From Pseudomonas helleri (GTDB lineage: Bacteria > Pseudomonadota > Gammaproteobacteria > Pseudomonadales > Pseudomonadaceae), in assembly GCF_009600315.1 (NCBI RefSeq), contig NZ_WIWC01000012.1, forward strand, positions 62,001 through 126,000: a DNA stretch of 64,000 nucleotides, read 5' to 3'. Of this stretch, positions 53,601 to 61,393 are shown one piece after another. How positions within the stretch are numbered: position 1 is the stretch's first letter; each line of letters starts with the position of its first letter. Under the pieces are notes generated by a model, which was given only the letters and a program-made list of their open reading frames with translations, did no database searches and was not told where the DNA came from. The translations under genes were made by a program, and so were the position numbers.

Positions 53601-54568
53601 TGAATCGCCTCCGGGCGTTCGACGTCGACCCACACAAATTTGCCGGGATCAAGGCGGGTTTCCTGATCAAGCCGGTAAGCCACCAGTTTGCCGTAGAGCA
53701 CGGCGCTGTAATCAAGACAGGCCAGGTTCGGGCGGATGGGCGCGGGTTTGCCGCTGCGCCAGTAATGCCCGACAAACAACAAGGGCTCATGGCTACCGTA
53801 ACGCAATAACGCGCTCTTCTCGGTCGAGGACAGCGGTTTTTGCGCCACGCGCTCGGGCAGGGCGTCAGGTTGAAACACAATATCTCCGTAGGTCTTGGGG
53901 TCGTCCTCCCAGAACTTGGTACGGAAAAACGCCCGCGTCAGTCCATCGCCACCGGTCAGGGTCATGCCATCGGGCAAGCGCATGTCGGTGCCGCGCAACA
54001 GCCGATTGAAGGTCAGGTTGGCGAAGCTGTCGGTCTGGGCCGCGGCCTGCAGGAAAGGTTCGTCAATGCAGCCATCGGGGTATTGCTGGCGCAGAGGCGC
54101 AATCACCTCCGCGTCCCAGCAGGCGTGCACCACGCGAAAACGGCCGGCATCGACAAACAGCGGCATGTCGTAAAACCACTGCACAAACGCGCGCCACTCG
54201 TCCGGGTAGGCCTCGAACTGCTCAAGGGTTTCGTGGATCAGGCGGGCATGGCGCGGGTTGTGTTCGCGCACAAACTGTTTACCGCTGCCTGCCGGTGCCG
54301 GTGTACACCAGCCCAGCGCGTTGAATTCATGGTTGCCCATCAGGCACAGCGCCTGACCGGCCTGAACCATGTCATAGACGATGTGCAGCGACTCGCGAAT
54401 GCGCGGGCCGCGATCAATGATGTCACCCAGGAACACCGCCATGCGTTGCGGGTGTCGCCACACACCGGCGAGTTTTCGATAGCCCAGACGCTCCAGCAGG
54501 TGCTCAAGGGTATGAGCACAGCCATGCACGTCACCGATCAGATCGTAACTGCGCGCTGGATCGAGCAT
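53597..54568 (-). CDS. Calcineurin-like metallophosphoesterase
   Basis: A 323-residue protein. It starts LIGDVHGCAHTLEHLLERLG, then FLGDIIDRGPRIRES and CLMGNHEFNALGW, which are the metal-binding and catalytic blocks of PP1/ApaH-type phosphoesterases. Later His ligands are in VVHACWD and VGHYWRSG. The substrate may be a phosphoprotein or a dinucleoside polyphosphate. Sequence and size are close to, but not the same as, ApaH (about 280). The ATG shares its A with the nadK stop (TGATG), and the gene overlaps the rhomboid start by four bases. Confidence 0.9.
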   Translation of the reverse strand: MLDPARSYDLIGDVHGCAHTLEHLLERLGYRKLAGVWRHPQRMAVFLGDIIDRGPRIRESLHIVYDMVQAGQALCLMGNHEFNALGWCTPAPAGSGKQFVREHNPRHARLIHETLEQFEAYPDEWRAFVQWFYDMPLFVDAGRFRVVHACWDAEVIAPLRQQYPDGCIDEPFLQAAAQTDSFANLTFNRLLRGTDMRLPDGMTLTGGDGLTRAFFRTKFWEDDPKTYGDIVFQPDALPERVAQKPLSSTEKSALLRYGSHEPLLFVGHYWRSGKPAPIRPNLACLDYSAVLYGKLVAYRLDQETRLDPGKFVWVDVERPEAIQ

Positions 54569-55458
54569 CAGTCAGCCCTGCCGCCCAGTCGGCTACCCCA
54601 ACCAAGCTTGGTCCGACACACTTCATAGTAGTTGTGGTCCAAAGGATGAATCAGGCGCAGCTTTTGCGCTTTTTTGCTGACGGTAACGGTGTCACCCGGC
54701 GCGCAGGTGAAATGATTCTGACCGTCGCAGGAGACTTGCGGGTAGATCTGCATGTCTTTGGCCACCACGATTTTCAGCTCACTGTTGCCGTCGACCACAA
54801 TCGGCCGGCTGCTCAGGGTGTGCGGGTACATGGGGACAATGACGATGGCATCCAGTTTGGGATGCATGATCGGGCCACCCGCCGACATGGCATACGCCGT
54901 AGAGCCGGTCGGCGTGGCCACGATTAGGCCATCGGCTTTTTGGCTGCACACGAACTGACCGTCGATATGCAGTTCGAATTCGATCATGCGCGTGGATTTG
55001 CCGGGATGCAGCACCACATCATTGAGCGCATCACCCTGACCGATGGCCTCGCCATGACGGCGGACTTCGGCTTGCAGCAAAAAGCGGTTTTCAACCAGAT
55101 AGTGCCCGTCGAGCACTTCGGCGACTTTGACTTCCAGTTCGTCAGGTCGAATGTCAGTCAAAAACCCCAGGCTGCCCCGGTTGATCCCCAGCACCGGGAC
55201 ATTGTGGCGGGCCAGCGCACGGGCTGCGCCGAGTAAACTGCCATCGCCGCCCACGACAATCACCATGTCACAGACTTCACCGAGCAGTTTGCGCGAAGAT
55301 GTTTGCAGGCCATGACCGGGCAACACCTCACCGATGGTGTCTTCGAGGATCACGTGCATGTGCCGTTCAAGCAGGAATTTTTTCAGTCGGCGAACCGTGT
55401 CGAGCACCTGAGAACTGCCCAAACGACCAATGATGCCGATATTACGAAATTGCTCCAT
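54568..55458 (-). CDS. nadK: NAD kinase
   Basis: A 296-residue ATP-NAD kinase, which makes NADP from NAD. It contains VVGGDGSLLGAAR (GGDG motif, about residues 69-80), GINRGSLGFLTDI (about 92-104), the NAD-binding block ADGLIVATPTGSTAYAMSAGGPIMHP (about 176-200) and VVDGNSELKIVV. Length is normal for the family. It heads an overlapping operon with the phosphoesterase and rhomboid genes. The gene upstream on the other strand (DUF1853) is divergent, with about 180 bases between. Confidence 0.97.
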   Translation of the reverse strand: MEQFRNIGIIGRLGSSQVLDTVRRLKKFLLERHMHVILEDTIGEVLPGHGLQTSSRKLLGEVCDMVIVVGGDGSLLGAARALARHNVPVLGINRGSLGFLTDIRPDELEVKVAEVLDGHYLVENRFLLQAEVRRHGEAIGQGDALNDVVLHPGKSTRMIEFELHIDGQFVCSQKADGLIVATPTGSTAYAMSAGGPIMHPKLDAIVIVPMYPHTLSSRPIVVDGNSELKIVVAKDMQIYPQVSCDGQNHFTCAPGDTVTVSKKAQKLRLIHPLDHNYYEVCRTKLGWGSRLGGRAD

Positions 55459-55640
55459 GAGGCTCCTGCAAGATTCTAGGCGTGCGAAAACAGCGATTAT
55501 GGGCGAAACCCGCCGATAGACAAAACCCTTTCAGCCCTGTGGCCGCTGCAGTTTGATTGCAATGGCAGGCATAACCCGCTGGATGCTGCCATATTGACAG
55601 GCACGTTCTCTGGGTGATGCCAAACAGCTATGCTCGAATC

Positions 55641-56597
55641 ATGATCCTATTCCCCGATTTGCTCACCCTGCCCCACCAACTGCGTCACCCCGAGGTGCGT
55701 GATCTGGCGTGGGTGATACTCGCCCCGCCGATGCTCGAACACACCCCCTGGCCACAGCGTCACCCCTTGACGGGCAGCAACTGGGTTCAGGCACCGCAGC
55801 AACTGGAGTGCTGGCTGCGCGACTTGGATCAACACAGCGAGCCGCTGCAGCACTGGCTGGCGCTGGCCACCACGCGCCGACTGGGCCGTTATTACGAGCG
55901 CCTCTGGCACTTTGCGCTGCAACACGCCCCCGGGATTGAGCTGATAGCCGCCAACCTGCCGATCCGCGTGGGCGGACATACCTTGGGTGAACTGGACTTT
56001 TTACTGCGCGACCGCGACGGCGTGCACCATCTGGAAATGGCCATAAAGCTCTACCTCGGGCCGCAACAGGGCGATGGCCGCGACCCGGCGCAGTGGCTCG
56101 GCCCCGGCAGCAATGACCGGCTGGAGCGTAAACTCAAACACTTCACCCAGCACCAGTTGCCCATGTCGAGCCGCCCGGAAAGCCGCGACATCCTCGCCGG
56201 GCTGGATATACAAGCCTTCACTGCACACATGTGGCTGGGGGGCTATTTGCTCTACCCCTGGCCCGGTCACTCGCTCTCCCCGGCTGGCGCCCACCCGCAG
56301 CACTTGCGCGGGCGCTGGCTGCACCAAAGCGATTGGCCAGCGTTTACCCGGCAAAGTGCCGCCGGGTGTTGGCAGCCCTTGCCCCGTCACGCCTGGCTAG
56401 CCCCGGCCCGCTATGACGCCGAAGGCTTGTGGAGCGAGCAACAGCTCGCGGTCTGGCTGGCCGAACTGCACCCGCAAGCCCCGGCGCAGTTGTTGGTACG
56501 CCTGACTGAAAACGGCGATGGCGACTGGGAAGAGACTGAACGGTTGTTTTTGGTCTCCGATCTTTGGCCCAATGTGCCCGGCACCCCTGAAAACTGA
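55641..56597 (+). CDS. DUF1853 family protein
   Basis: The product is 318 residues from the ATG at 55641, chosen because homologues begin shortly before the [18 protein letters not shown] block. In-frame starts at 55614 and 55617 are possible. The core contains [26 protein letters not shown], an Asp-x-Asp/Glu-x-Ala-Ile-Lys pattern like PD-(D/E)XK nucleases. [22 protein letters not shown] and [13 protein letters not shown] also recur in this family. The biological role is unknown. The gene stands alone between nadK (divergent) and a cytochrome b gene. Confidence 0.8.
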   Translation: MILFPDLLTLPHQLRHPEVRDLAWVILAPPMLEHTPWPQRHPLTGSNWVQAPQQLECWLRDLDQHSEPLQHWLALATTRRLGRYYERLWHFALQHAPGIELIAANLPIRVGGHTLGELDFLLRDRDGVHHLEMAIKLYLGPQQGDGRDPAQWLGPGSNDRLERKLKHFTQHQLPMSSRPESRDILAGLDIQAFTAHMWLGGYLLYPWPGHSLSPAGAHPQHLRGRWLHQSDWPAFTRQSAAGCWQPLPRHAWLAPARYDAEGLWSEQQLAVWLAELHPQAPAQLLVRLTENGDGDWEETERLFLVSDLWPNVPGTPEN

Positions 56598-56691
56598 CCC
56601 ACCTCACGTGCAACATGGCGTAACCGGTTTACAGTCATTGCACACCGTCGCTCAAGAACGGTGGTTTTGACCTGAACCGTGAGGAAACACC

Positions 56692-57240
56692 ATGTCCTGG
56701 AAAAGCTCCGCCGACCACTACAGCCGAATGTCCATCGCCTTGCACTGGTTTATGGTGCTGCTGTTCATATTGATCTACGCCTCGATTGAATTTCGCGGGA
56801 TTTTCCCGAAAGACAGCGACGGTCGCAACTTGATGAAAGACGCGCATTTTATGCTCGGCCTTACTGTTTTCGCGCTGGTGTGGTTGCGCCTGCTGGCCAG
56901 AACCCTGGGGGTCGCGCCGAAAATCACGCCCACCCCGCCCGCGTGGCAGACAGCACTCGCCACGTTGATGCACTGGGCGTTGTACCTGTTCATGATCGCC
57001 ATGCCGGTCATGGGTTATCTGGTGTTGAGCTACAACGACAAATCTGTGTTCTTTTATGGCTTCGATCTGCCGGTATTGACCGGCAAAGATCCGGACTTCG
57101 CCAAGCAAATAAAAAGCTGGCATGAGCTGGGCGGCACCATCGGCTACTGGCTGATTGGCTTGCACGCACTGGCCGGGCTGGCTCACCACTACCTGATCAA
57201 GGACAACACCCTGCTGCGCATGCTACCGGGGCGCAGCTAA
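56692..57240 (+). CDS. Cytochrome b (CybB/b561 type)
   Basis: A 182-residue four-helix membrane cytochrome: SIALHWFMVLLFILIYASIEF, MLGLTVFALVWLRLLAR, LMHWALYLFMIAMPVMGYLVL and TIGYWLIGLHALAGLAHHYL. His residues placed in helices 1, 2 (KDAHFMLG), 3 and 4 serve as heme ligands. GAGGAAACACC precedes the ATG. It could transfer electrons from the quinone pool to a periplasmic acceptor. It is distinct from the cytochrome b561 at 30.7 kb and not clearly part of an operon. It is convergent with the phytate-associated tonB gene. Confidence 0.9.
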   Translation: MSWKSSADHYSRMSIALHWFMVLLFILIYASIEFRGIFPKDSDGRNLMKDAHFMLGLTVFALVWLRLLARTLGVAPKITPTPPAWQTALATLMHWALYLFMIAMPVMGYLVLSYNDKSVFFYGFDLPVLTGKDPDFAKQIKSWHELGGTIGYWLIGLHALAGLAHHYLIKDNTLLRMLPGRS

Positions 57241-57248
57241 ACCGTGAC

Positions 57249-57272
57249 GCGCCCGGCAGCAATGCCGGGTGC
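57249..57272. terminator. Hairpin between the convergent cytochrome b and tonB genes
   Basis: CCCGGCA pairs with TGCCGGG around a GCAA loop. It lies between two stop codons. No T tract is present on either strand, so termination strength is doubtful. Confidence 0.5.
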
Positions 57273-57279
57273 GTTGGCC

Positions 57280-58053
57280 TTACTCGATCTTGTAATGAAA
57301 GGTATTGCGCACCCCCGCCACCGTCACCGCCTGACCATCAACCATGCGCGGTTGATACCGGAAAGTGGCCGCGGCCACCAGTGACGGACGGATAAACGCA
57401 GGGTGGCAATTGCCGACGACTTTTGGGTTGTCGACCTTGCCTTGCGGGGTCACTGAATACTCCACTGTGCAGTCGCCTTGAATGCCTTTATCCAATGCCC
57501 GCTGCGGGTAGTCCGGTGCCACCTTGCTGATGGGCAAATACTGGCGCACATCGGCTGCCGCAGCGGCTTGTTGCGCGCGTCTGGCGGTGTCTGCGGCCAC
57601 ACGCGCCTGTTGCGCGGCGGCTTCGGCCACGGCGTGCTGGCGCTGCGCTTCGACCTGTTCAGCGCGTTCGCGGGCGACCTTTTGCTGCTCAAGCTGTGCC
57701 TGTTTTTCTTCCTTCACGCGTTTGCGTGCCAGCGCCGCCTGTTCCAATTTGCGCGCCTGAATCTGCGGGTCTACGGCAGGTTTGCGGGCTTCAGGCGGGG
57801 TTTGCACCACCGGCGTCGGCACCTCGACAGGTGGCGGCGCAACCACCGGCACTGGCGCCAATGGTTGCGCCGGCAACATCACCAAACGGGTTTTCAAGGT
57901 CGAGGCCACCGGCTCAGGCATGCGCTCACTCATGCTCCAGCCCAGCACCAGAAACGCAATCACGGCACTGTGCAGCGCCACCGTGACCACGGCCGCCTGA
58001 CTGTTGTGCCACAGACTCGCCCCCGGCACCGTCGGCATTAGCGCGCTGCTCAT
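57280..58053 (-). CDS. Energy transducer TonB (phytate locus)
   Basis: A 257-residue TonB. The N-terminal membrane anchor is VVTVALHSAVIAFLVLGWSM. A Pro/Val-rich spacer (VPVVAPPPVEVPTPVVQTPP) follows, then a long charged coiled-coil segment (about residues 95-165, rich in Lys, Glu, Ala and Arg), then the C-terminal TonB domain with YPQRALDKGIQGDCTVEYSV, HPAFIRPSLVAAATFRYQP and FHYKIE. It overlaps exbD by four bases. This looks like a dedicated transducer for the TonB-dependent receptor at the other end of the locus. Confidence 0.9.
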   Translation of the reverse strand: MSSALMPTVPGASLWHNSQAAVVTVALHSAVIAFLVLGWSMSERMPEPVASTLKTRLVMLPAQPLAPVPVVAPPPVEVPTPVVQTPPEARKPAVDPQIQARKLEQAALARKRVKEEKQAQLEQQKVARERAEQVEAQRQHAVAEAAAQQARVAADTARRAQQAAAAADVRQYLPISKVAPDYPQRALDKGIQGDCTVEYSVTPQGKVDNPKVVGNCHPAFIRPSLVAAATFRYQPRMVDGQAVTVAGVRNTFHYKIE

Positions 58054-58496
58054 TGCGGTGCCTCAGTCACCAACCCCAGGTTCGTGACGCCCCCTTGCTG
58101 CAAGGCCGCCATCGCTTTAACCACGCTGCCATAGCCCGCCTCGTTATCGGCGCGGATATACACCTGAGTGTCGCCCTTTTGGGTCACCACTTCGCCGATC
58201 TTCGCTTGCAGCTCTTCCAGGCTGACCGCACTGTCCGTCTGGTTTTTGGTGTCCAGCTCGCTGCCCAGATTCCAGTAGTAGCCGCCCTCGGCCTTGACCG
58301 ACAAGGTCAAAATTTGCTGCTGGCTGTCGTTGGCCAGCGCTTCGCTGGCGACTTTCGGCAACTCGATTTTCACTCCTTGAGTCAGCATCGGCGCGGTGAC
58401 CATAAAGATCACCAGCAGCACCAGCATCACATCGATGTAAGGCACGACGTTCATTTCGGCCTTGGGCCCGTGTTTGCGCTGTGGTCGAACAAGCAT
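58050..58496 (-). CDS. exbD: Biopolymer transport protein ExbD
   Basis: A 148-residue protein with one N-terminal membrane span carrying the essential Asp (EMNVVPYIDVMLVLLVIFMV, Asp in YIDVML) and a small periplasmic domain (GDTQVYIRADNEAGYGSVVKAM). With ExbB it forms the proton-driven motor that energises TonB. It lies 17 bases downstream of exbB and overlaps tonB by four bases. The TolR family is a possible confusion, but the tonB neighbour favours ExbD. Confidence 0.9.
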   Translation of the reverse strand: MLVRPQRKHGPKAEMNVVPYIDVMLVLLVIFMVTAPMLTQGVKIELPKVASEALANDSQQQILTLSVKAEGGYYWNLGSELDTKNQTDSAVSLEELQAKIGEVVTQKGDTQVYIRADNEAGYGSVVKAMAALQQGGVTNLGLVTEAPQ

Positions 58497-58513
58497 GTCG
58501 TCACTCCCTGTGG

Positions 58514-59224
58514 TTAAGCGGCAGCCGCCATGTTTCGCGCACCGGCATGCAAGCTGCGGTACAGGCGCATTTGCACTTCATTGCCGAGGCTGTAATAGCG
58601 GGTCAGCAGGGTCTGGCCACGGGCCGAGAATCGGTTATAGGCAATCACCGCAGGGATGGCAGCAAACAAGCCGATGGCCGTGGCAATCAGCGCTTCGGCA
58701 ATGCCCGGCGCGACCGTCGACAACGTGGCCTGTTGCACCTGAGACAGACCGATAAAGGAATTCATGATCCCCCACACCGTGCCGAACAGGCCGATGTAGG
58801 GGCTGACCGAACCCACGGTGGCAAGCAATTGCAGGCCTTTTTCCAGACGAATTTCCTGCTCACTGATGGCCACGTACAAGGCCCGTTCAACCCCCTGCAT
58901 CACGCCGTCGGCGTCTACGCCTGGTTGCTGTTTGAGCTGGGCGTATTCGCTGTAGGCCGCGCTGAATACCCGCTCGGCCCCGGCGTCGACATGGCTGTTG
59001 TCGCGGCTTTCGCGATAAAGCGTGCCCCAGTCGCCGGGGGCCCGCACGCGCTGGGTGAAGGCCTCGATGTCGCGCTCGCTGCGACGCAAAATAGCGCTGC
59101 GGCGCACAATCAAATACCAGCTCGCCATTGAAGCCAGCAGCAAAATCAACATCACACCTTTGACCAACAGGCTGGCGTCGCTAATCAGGCCCCAGATCGT
59201 CATATGTTCCATGGTTGCTTGCAT
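58514..59224 (-). CDS. exbB: Biopolymer transport protein ExbB
   Basis: A 236-residue MotA/TolQ/ExbB proton channel. Span 1 is SLLVKGVMLILLLASMASWYLIV. The TM2-TM3 pore block is LATVGSVSPYIGLFGTVWGIMNSF followed by GIAEALIATAIGLFAAIPAVIAYN. GGAGCACTGAC precedes the ATG at 59224. Together with ExbD and TonB coded just downstream it makes a complete energising complex. Placement directly after the phytase gene (55-base gap) ties it to the phytate system. Confidence 0.92.
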   Translation of the reverse strand: MQATMEHMTIWGLISDASLLVKGVMLILLLASMASWYLIVRRSAILRRSERDIEAFTQRVRAPGDWGTLYRESRDNSHVDAGAERVFSAAYSEYAQLKQQPGVDADGVMQGVERALYVAISEQEIRLEKGLQLLATVGSVSPYIGLFGTVWGIMNSFIGLSQVQQATLSTVAPGIAEALIATAIGLFAAIPAVIAYNRFSARGQTLLTRYYSLGNEVQMRLYRSLHAGARNMAAAA

Positions 59225-59279
59225 GTCAGTGCTCCTGCGGATTAATCGAAGTGTATTGATACAGATTCAGATGACCGGG

Positions 59280-61190
59280 TTATGGCAAGTGCAGCGCCTT
59301 GGCCACATCGCTCCAGGGGATGTACTTGTAGTTCTGAGCTTGCTCGGGCATGCGCTTGCGGCCGTCCTGCACCACCAGCATGCCTTGGCTCCACGGCCCG
59401 CCGAGGTTGGCCGAGGTCACGTCAAGGCCATCGGTTTCCGAGGCACCGTCAATGCCCGCGTCGGCATTGACGCCCACCCGAAACGCGCCGCGCACGGCGA
59501 ATGGCGGCACGGCATCGAGCACCACGTAGCTGTCGTTGCCCTGGCTTGAGATCATCAGATAATTCTCGGTTTCGGTCTGGTACAGGCCCATGCCTTCAAT
59601 ATCGTCATGCACCTGCTCTCCGACCTTGATCACAGCGGTCAAATCAGCGGGTTGGTCAGGGCGCGCATCCACCGCCCACACCGCCACATCCTCTTCACCG
59701 AGGAACAGACGCTGGTGCTGGTCATCCGCCACACAGCCTTCGGGCTGGGTCGCGACCTTGAACTGACGCACCTGCTCGCCTTCCACCTTGTCGCCCTTGG
59801 CGAACAAACGGTGCTGCACAAAGGTGCCGTCCTTGTCGTTGGCAAAGCTGTAAATATCCCCCGAAGGTGACTTGAACAGGCACAGCCCATAGATATCCGG
59901 CAGTGCGGTGGCAATCTCACCCGCCGGTTTAACCTCGCCGGTACGACGATCAATGCTGAACACGCTCAAGCTGTTGTGATCGCGGTTCGTCGCGACGGCC
60001 AAGTCCACCGTGTTGCCCGCCAGTTTGAATTCAGGTCGCACATCGACATTGTTCAGGCGCCCGACCGGCAAGTGCTGCACGCGCTTGCCCTGCAGGTCAT
60101 ACACCTCAAGCCCCTGCTGCTTGTCAGTGCCCAGTACCCGGCTCAACGCGGGGGTCTGCGGGTGTACCCAGATGGCCGGATCGTCCGCCGCATCGCCTTG
60201 GCTCAACACCACCTCGGTTTGCACGCTCGGCTTGATCACCGGCAACACGGGCGCCAGAGGTACAGGCGTGGCTTTCCAGTCGAGCACGCCTTCAAACAGC
60301 TGATTATTGCTGGCGTCCTGCACCAGTACTTGCACGCCTTGAGCGGTTTCGCGCAGCGCCAGATGCTCAGGTTCGATCACGCCTTTGAGCGCCAGACTGG
60401 CCACGGGCGTCCAGTGCTTGCCTTGCTGCTGATAGAGGTTCAACTGCGCCGCCTTGGCATCCAGCCCCAGCATCCCGCCCGGCATGACCGCCATCGCCGC
60501 AGCGGATTTTTTCAGGTTGCCGAATGGCTCGACCATGGCCACCGGTGAGCGCCGTACATCCGCCTCGGCATGGGCCGGATAGGCCCACCAGCCGACATTC
60601 TCTTCGTTGACGAACAGTTGCTGCGTGCCGTCCTCGACCTGACAGAACTCAGCATTGGGCGGCAACGGCAGGCTGCGCACCAAACGCGGGGCGTTCAGCC
60701 GTTGCTGGTCAGCGGCCACCAGCCATTGCTCGCCCTTGCCCTCTTCGCCCACGGTAAACAGGTAGACATTGCTCGCATCGTCGCGGTACAGGCACACGCC
60801 GTTGACCGCGTAATCGCGACGCGGCAAATACATCGGTGCCTGCCACGCGCCGGTCTTGGGATCGAGGCTGAATAGGGCCACTTGCTGACGGGTTTTATCC
60901 TGACTGGCTACCAGCACCTGATCGCCCAGGGTGCGGCTGTCCAACCCGGCAAACGAGCCTTTTATCTGGCTGATGGTGTTGCCCTGTTTATCCAGCAGCA
61001 ACATGCCATCGCGCTTGCTCACGGCCAGTCGTTGATCGTCCGGGCTACCGGGCACAAAACTCAGCGCCTGAGCTTTACTGGCCGACCACCCGTGCAGCGC
61101 AGGCGGGGTGATATCGGCATACACACTGCTTGCACTCAGACAGGCCAGCAAGGGTAGAAATCGGGGTGTGCGCGTAAACAAAAAAGTCAT
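59280..61190 (-). CDS. Two-domain beta-propeller phytase
   Basis: A 636-residue protein with a signal peptide (PLLACLSASSVYA). The C-terminal propeller (about residues 320-636) has the active-site entry block SQGDAADDPAIWVHPQTPALS followed by GLEVYDLQGKRVQHLPVGR and NNVDVRPEF, then DIEGMGLYQTE, all typical of calcium-dependent beta-propeller phytases. These release phosphate from myo-inositol hexakisphosphate. The N-terminal half (about 25-315) is a second, divergent propeller lacking the ADDPAIW block, so it is probably inactive or substrate-binding. Tandem phytases with one degenerate domain are known. AGGCTAAATTC precedes the ATG. The TonB-dependent receptor lies upstream and exbB downstream. 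Confidence 0.9.
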   Translation of the reverse strand: MTFLFTRTPRFLPLLACLSASSVYADITPPALHGWSASKAQALSFVPGSPDDQRLAVSKRDGMLLLDKQGNTISQIKGSFAGLDSRTLGDQVLVASQDKTRQQVALFSLDPKTGAWQAPMYLPRRDYAVNGVCLYRDDASNVYLFTVGEEGKGEQWLVAADQQRLNAPRLVRSLPLPPNAEFCQVEDGTQQLFVNEENVGWWAYPAHAEADVRRSPVAMVEPFGNLKKSAAAMAVMPGGMLGLDAKAAQLNLYQQQGKHWTPVASLALKGVIEPEHLALRETAQGVQVLVQDASNNQLFEGVLDWKATPVPLAPVLPVIKPSVQTEVVLSQGDAADDPAIWVHPQTPALSRVLGTDKQQGLEVYDLQGKRVQHLPVGRLNNVDVRPEFKLAGNTVDLAVATNRDHNSLSVFSIDRRTGEVKPAGEIATALPDIYGLCLFKSPSGDIYSFANDKDGTFVQHRLFAKGDKVEGEQVRQFKVATQPEGCVADDQHQRLFLGEEDVAVWAVDARPDQPADLTAVIKVGEQVHDDIEGMGLYQTETENYLMISSQGNDSYVVLDAVPPFAVRGAFRVGVNADAGIDGASETDGLDVTSANLGGPWSQGMLVVQDGRKRMPEQAQNYKYIPWSDVAKALHLP

Positions 61191-61236
61191 GAATTTAGCC
61201 TTGGCAATTATTTGAGAACGTCGTAGCCCATAGCCC

Positions 61237-61366
61237 GTAGCAGCTGACGAGTAGTGCGAGGCTGCGATCGGACGCGAAGCGTTCGTGAATCGGAGGAACC
61301 GGGTTGAATGGTTTTACGACTGCTGCGCAGCCGATCGCAGCCTCGCAGAGCTCGTCAGCTGCTACG
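61237..61366. repeat. REP/BIME repeat 3 between the receptor and phytase genes
   Basis: GTAGCAGCTGACGAG ... GGCTGCGATCGG from 61237 and its near mirror CCGATCGCAGCCTCGCAGAG ... CGTCAGCTGCTAC ending at 61365 can fold into a very long stem. It sits between the TonB-dependent receptor stop and the phytase start and may adjust expression inside the transcript. Confidence 0.8.
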
Positions 61367-61384
61367 GATACGGATACGGATACG
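61365..61384. repeat. Short tandem repeat (ACGGAT x3)
   Basis: Three copies of a six-base unit, ACGGAT, directly follow the BIME edge and end ten bases before the receptor stop codon (minus strand). It is a possible slippage site. Confidence 0.6.
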
Positions 61385-61393
61385 AACATGTGG

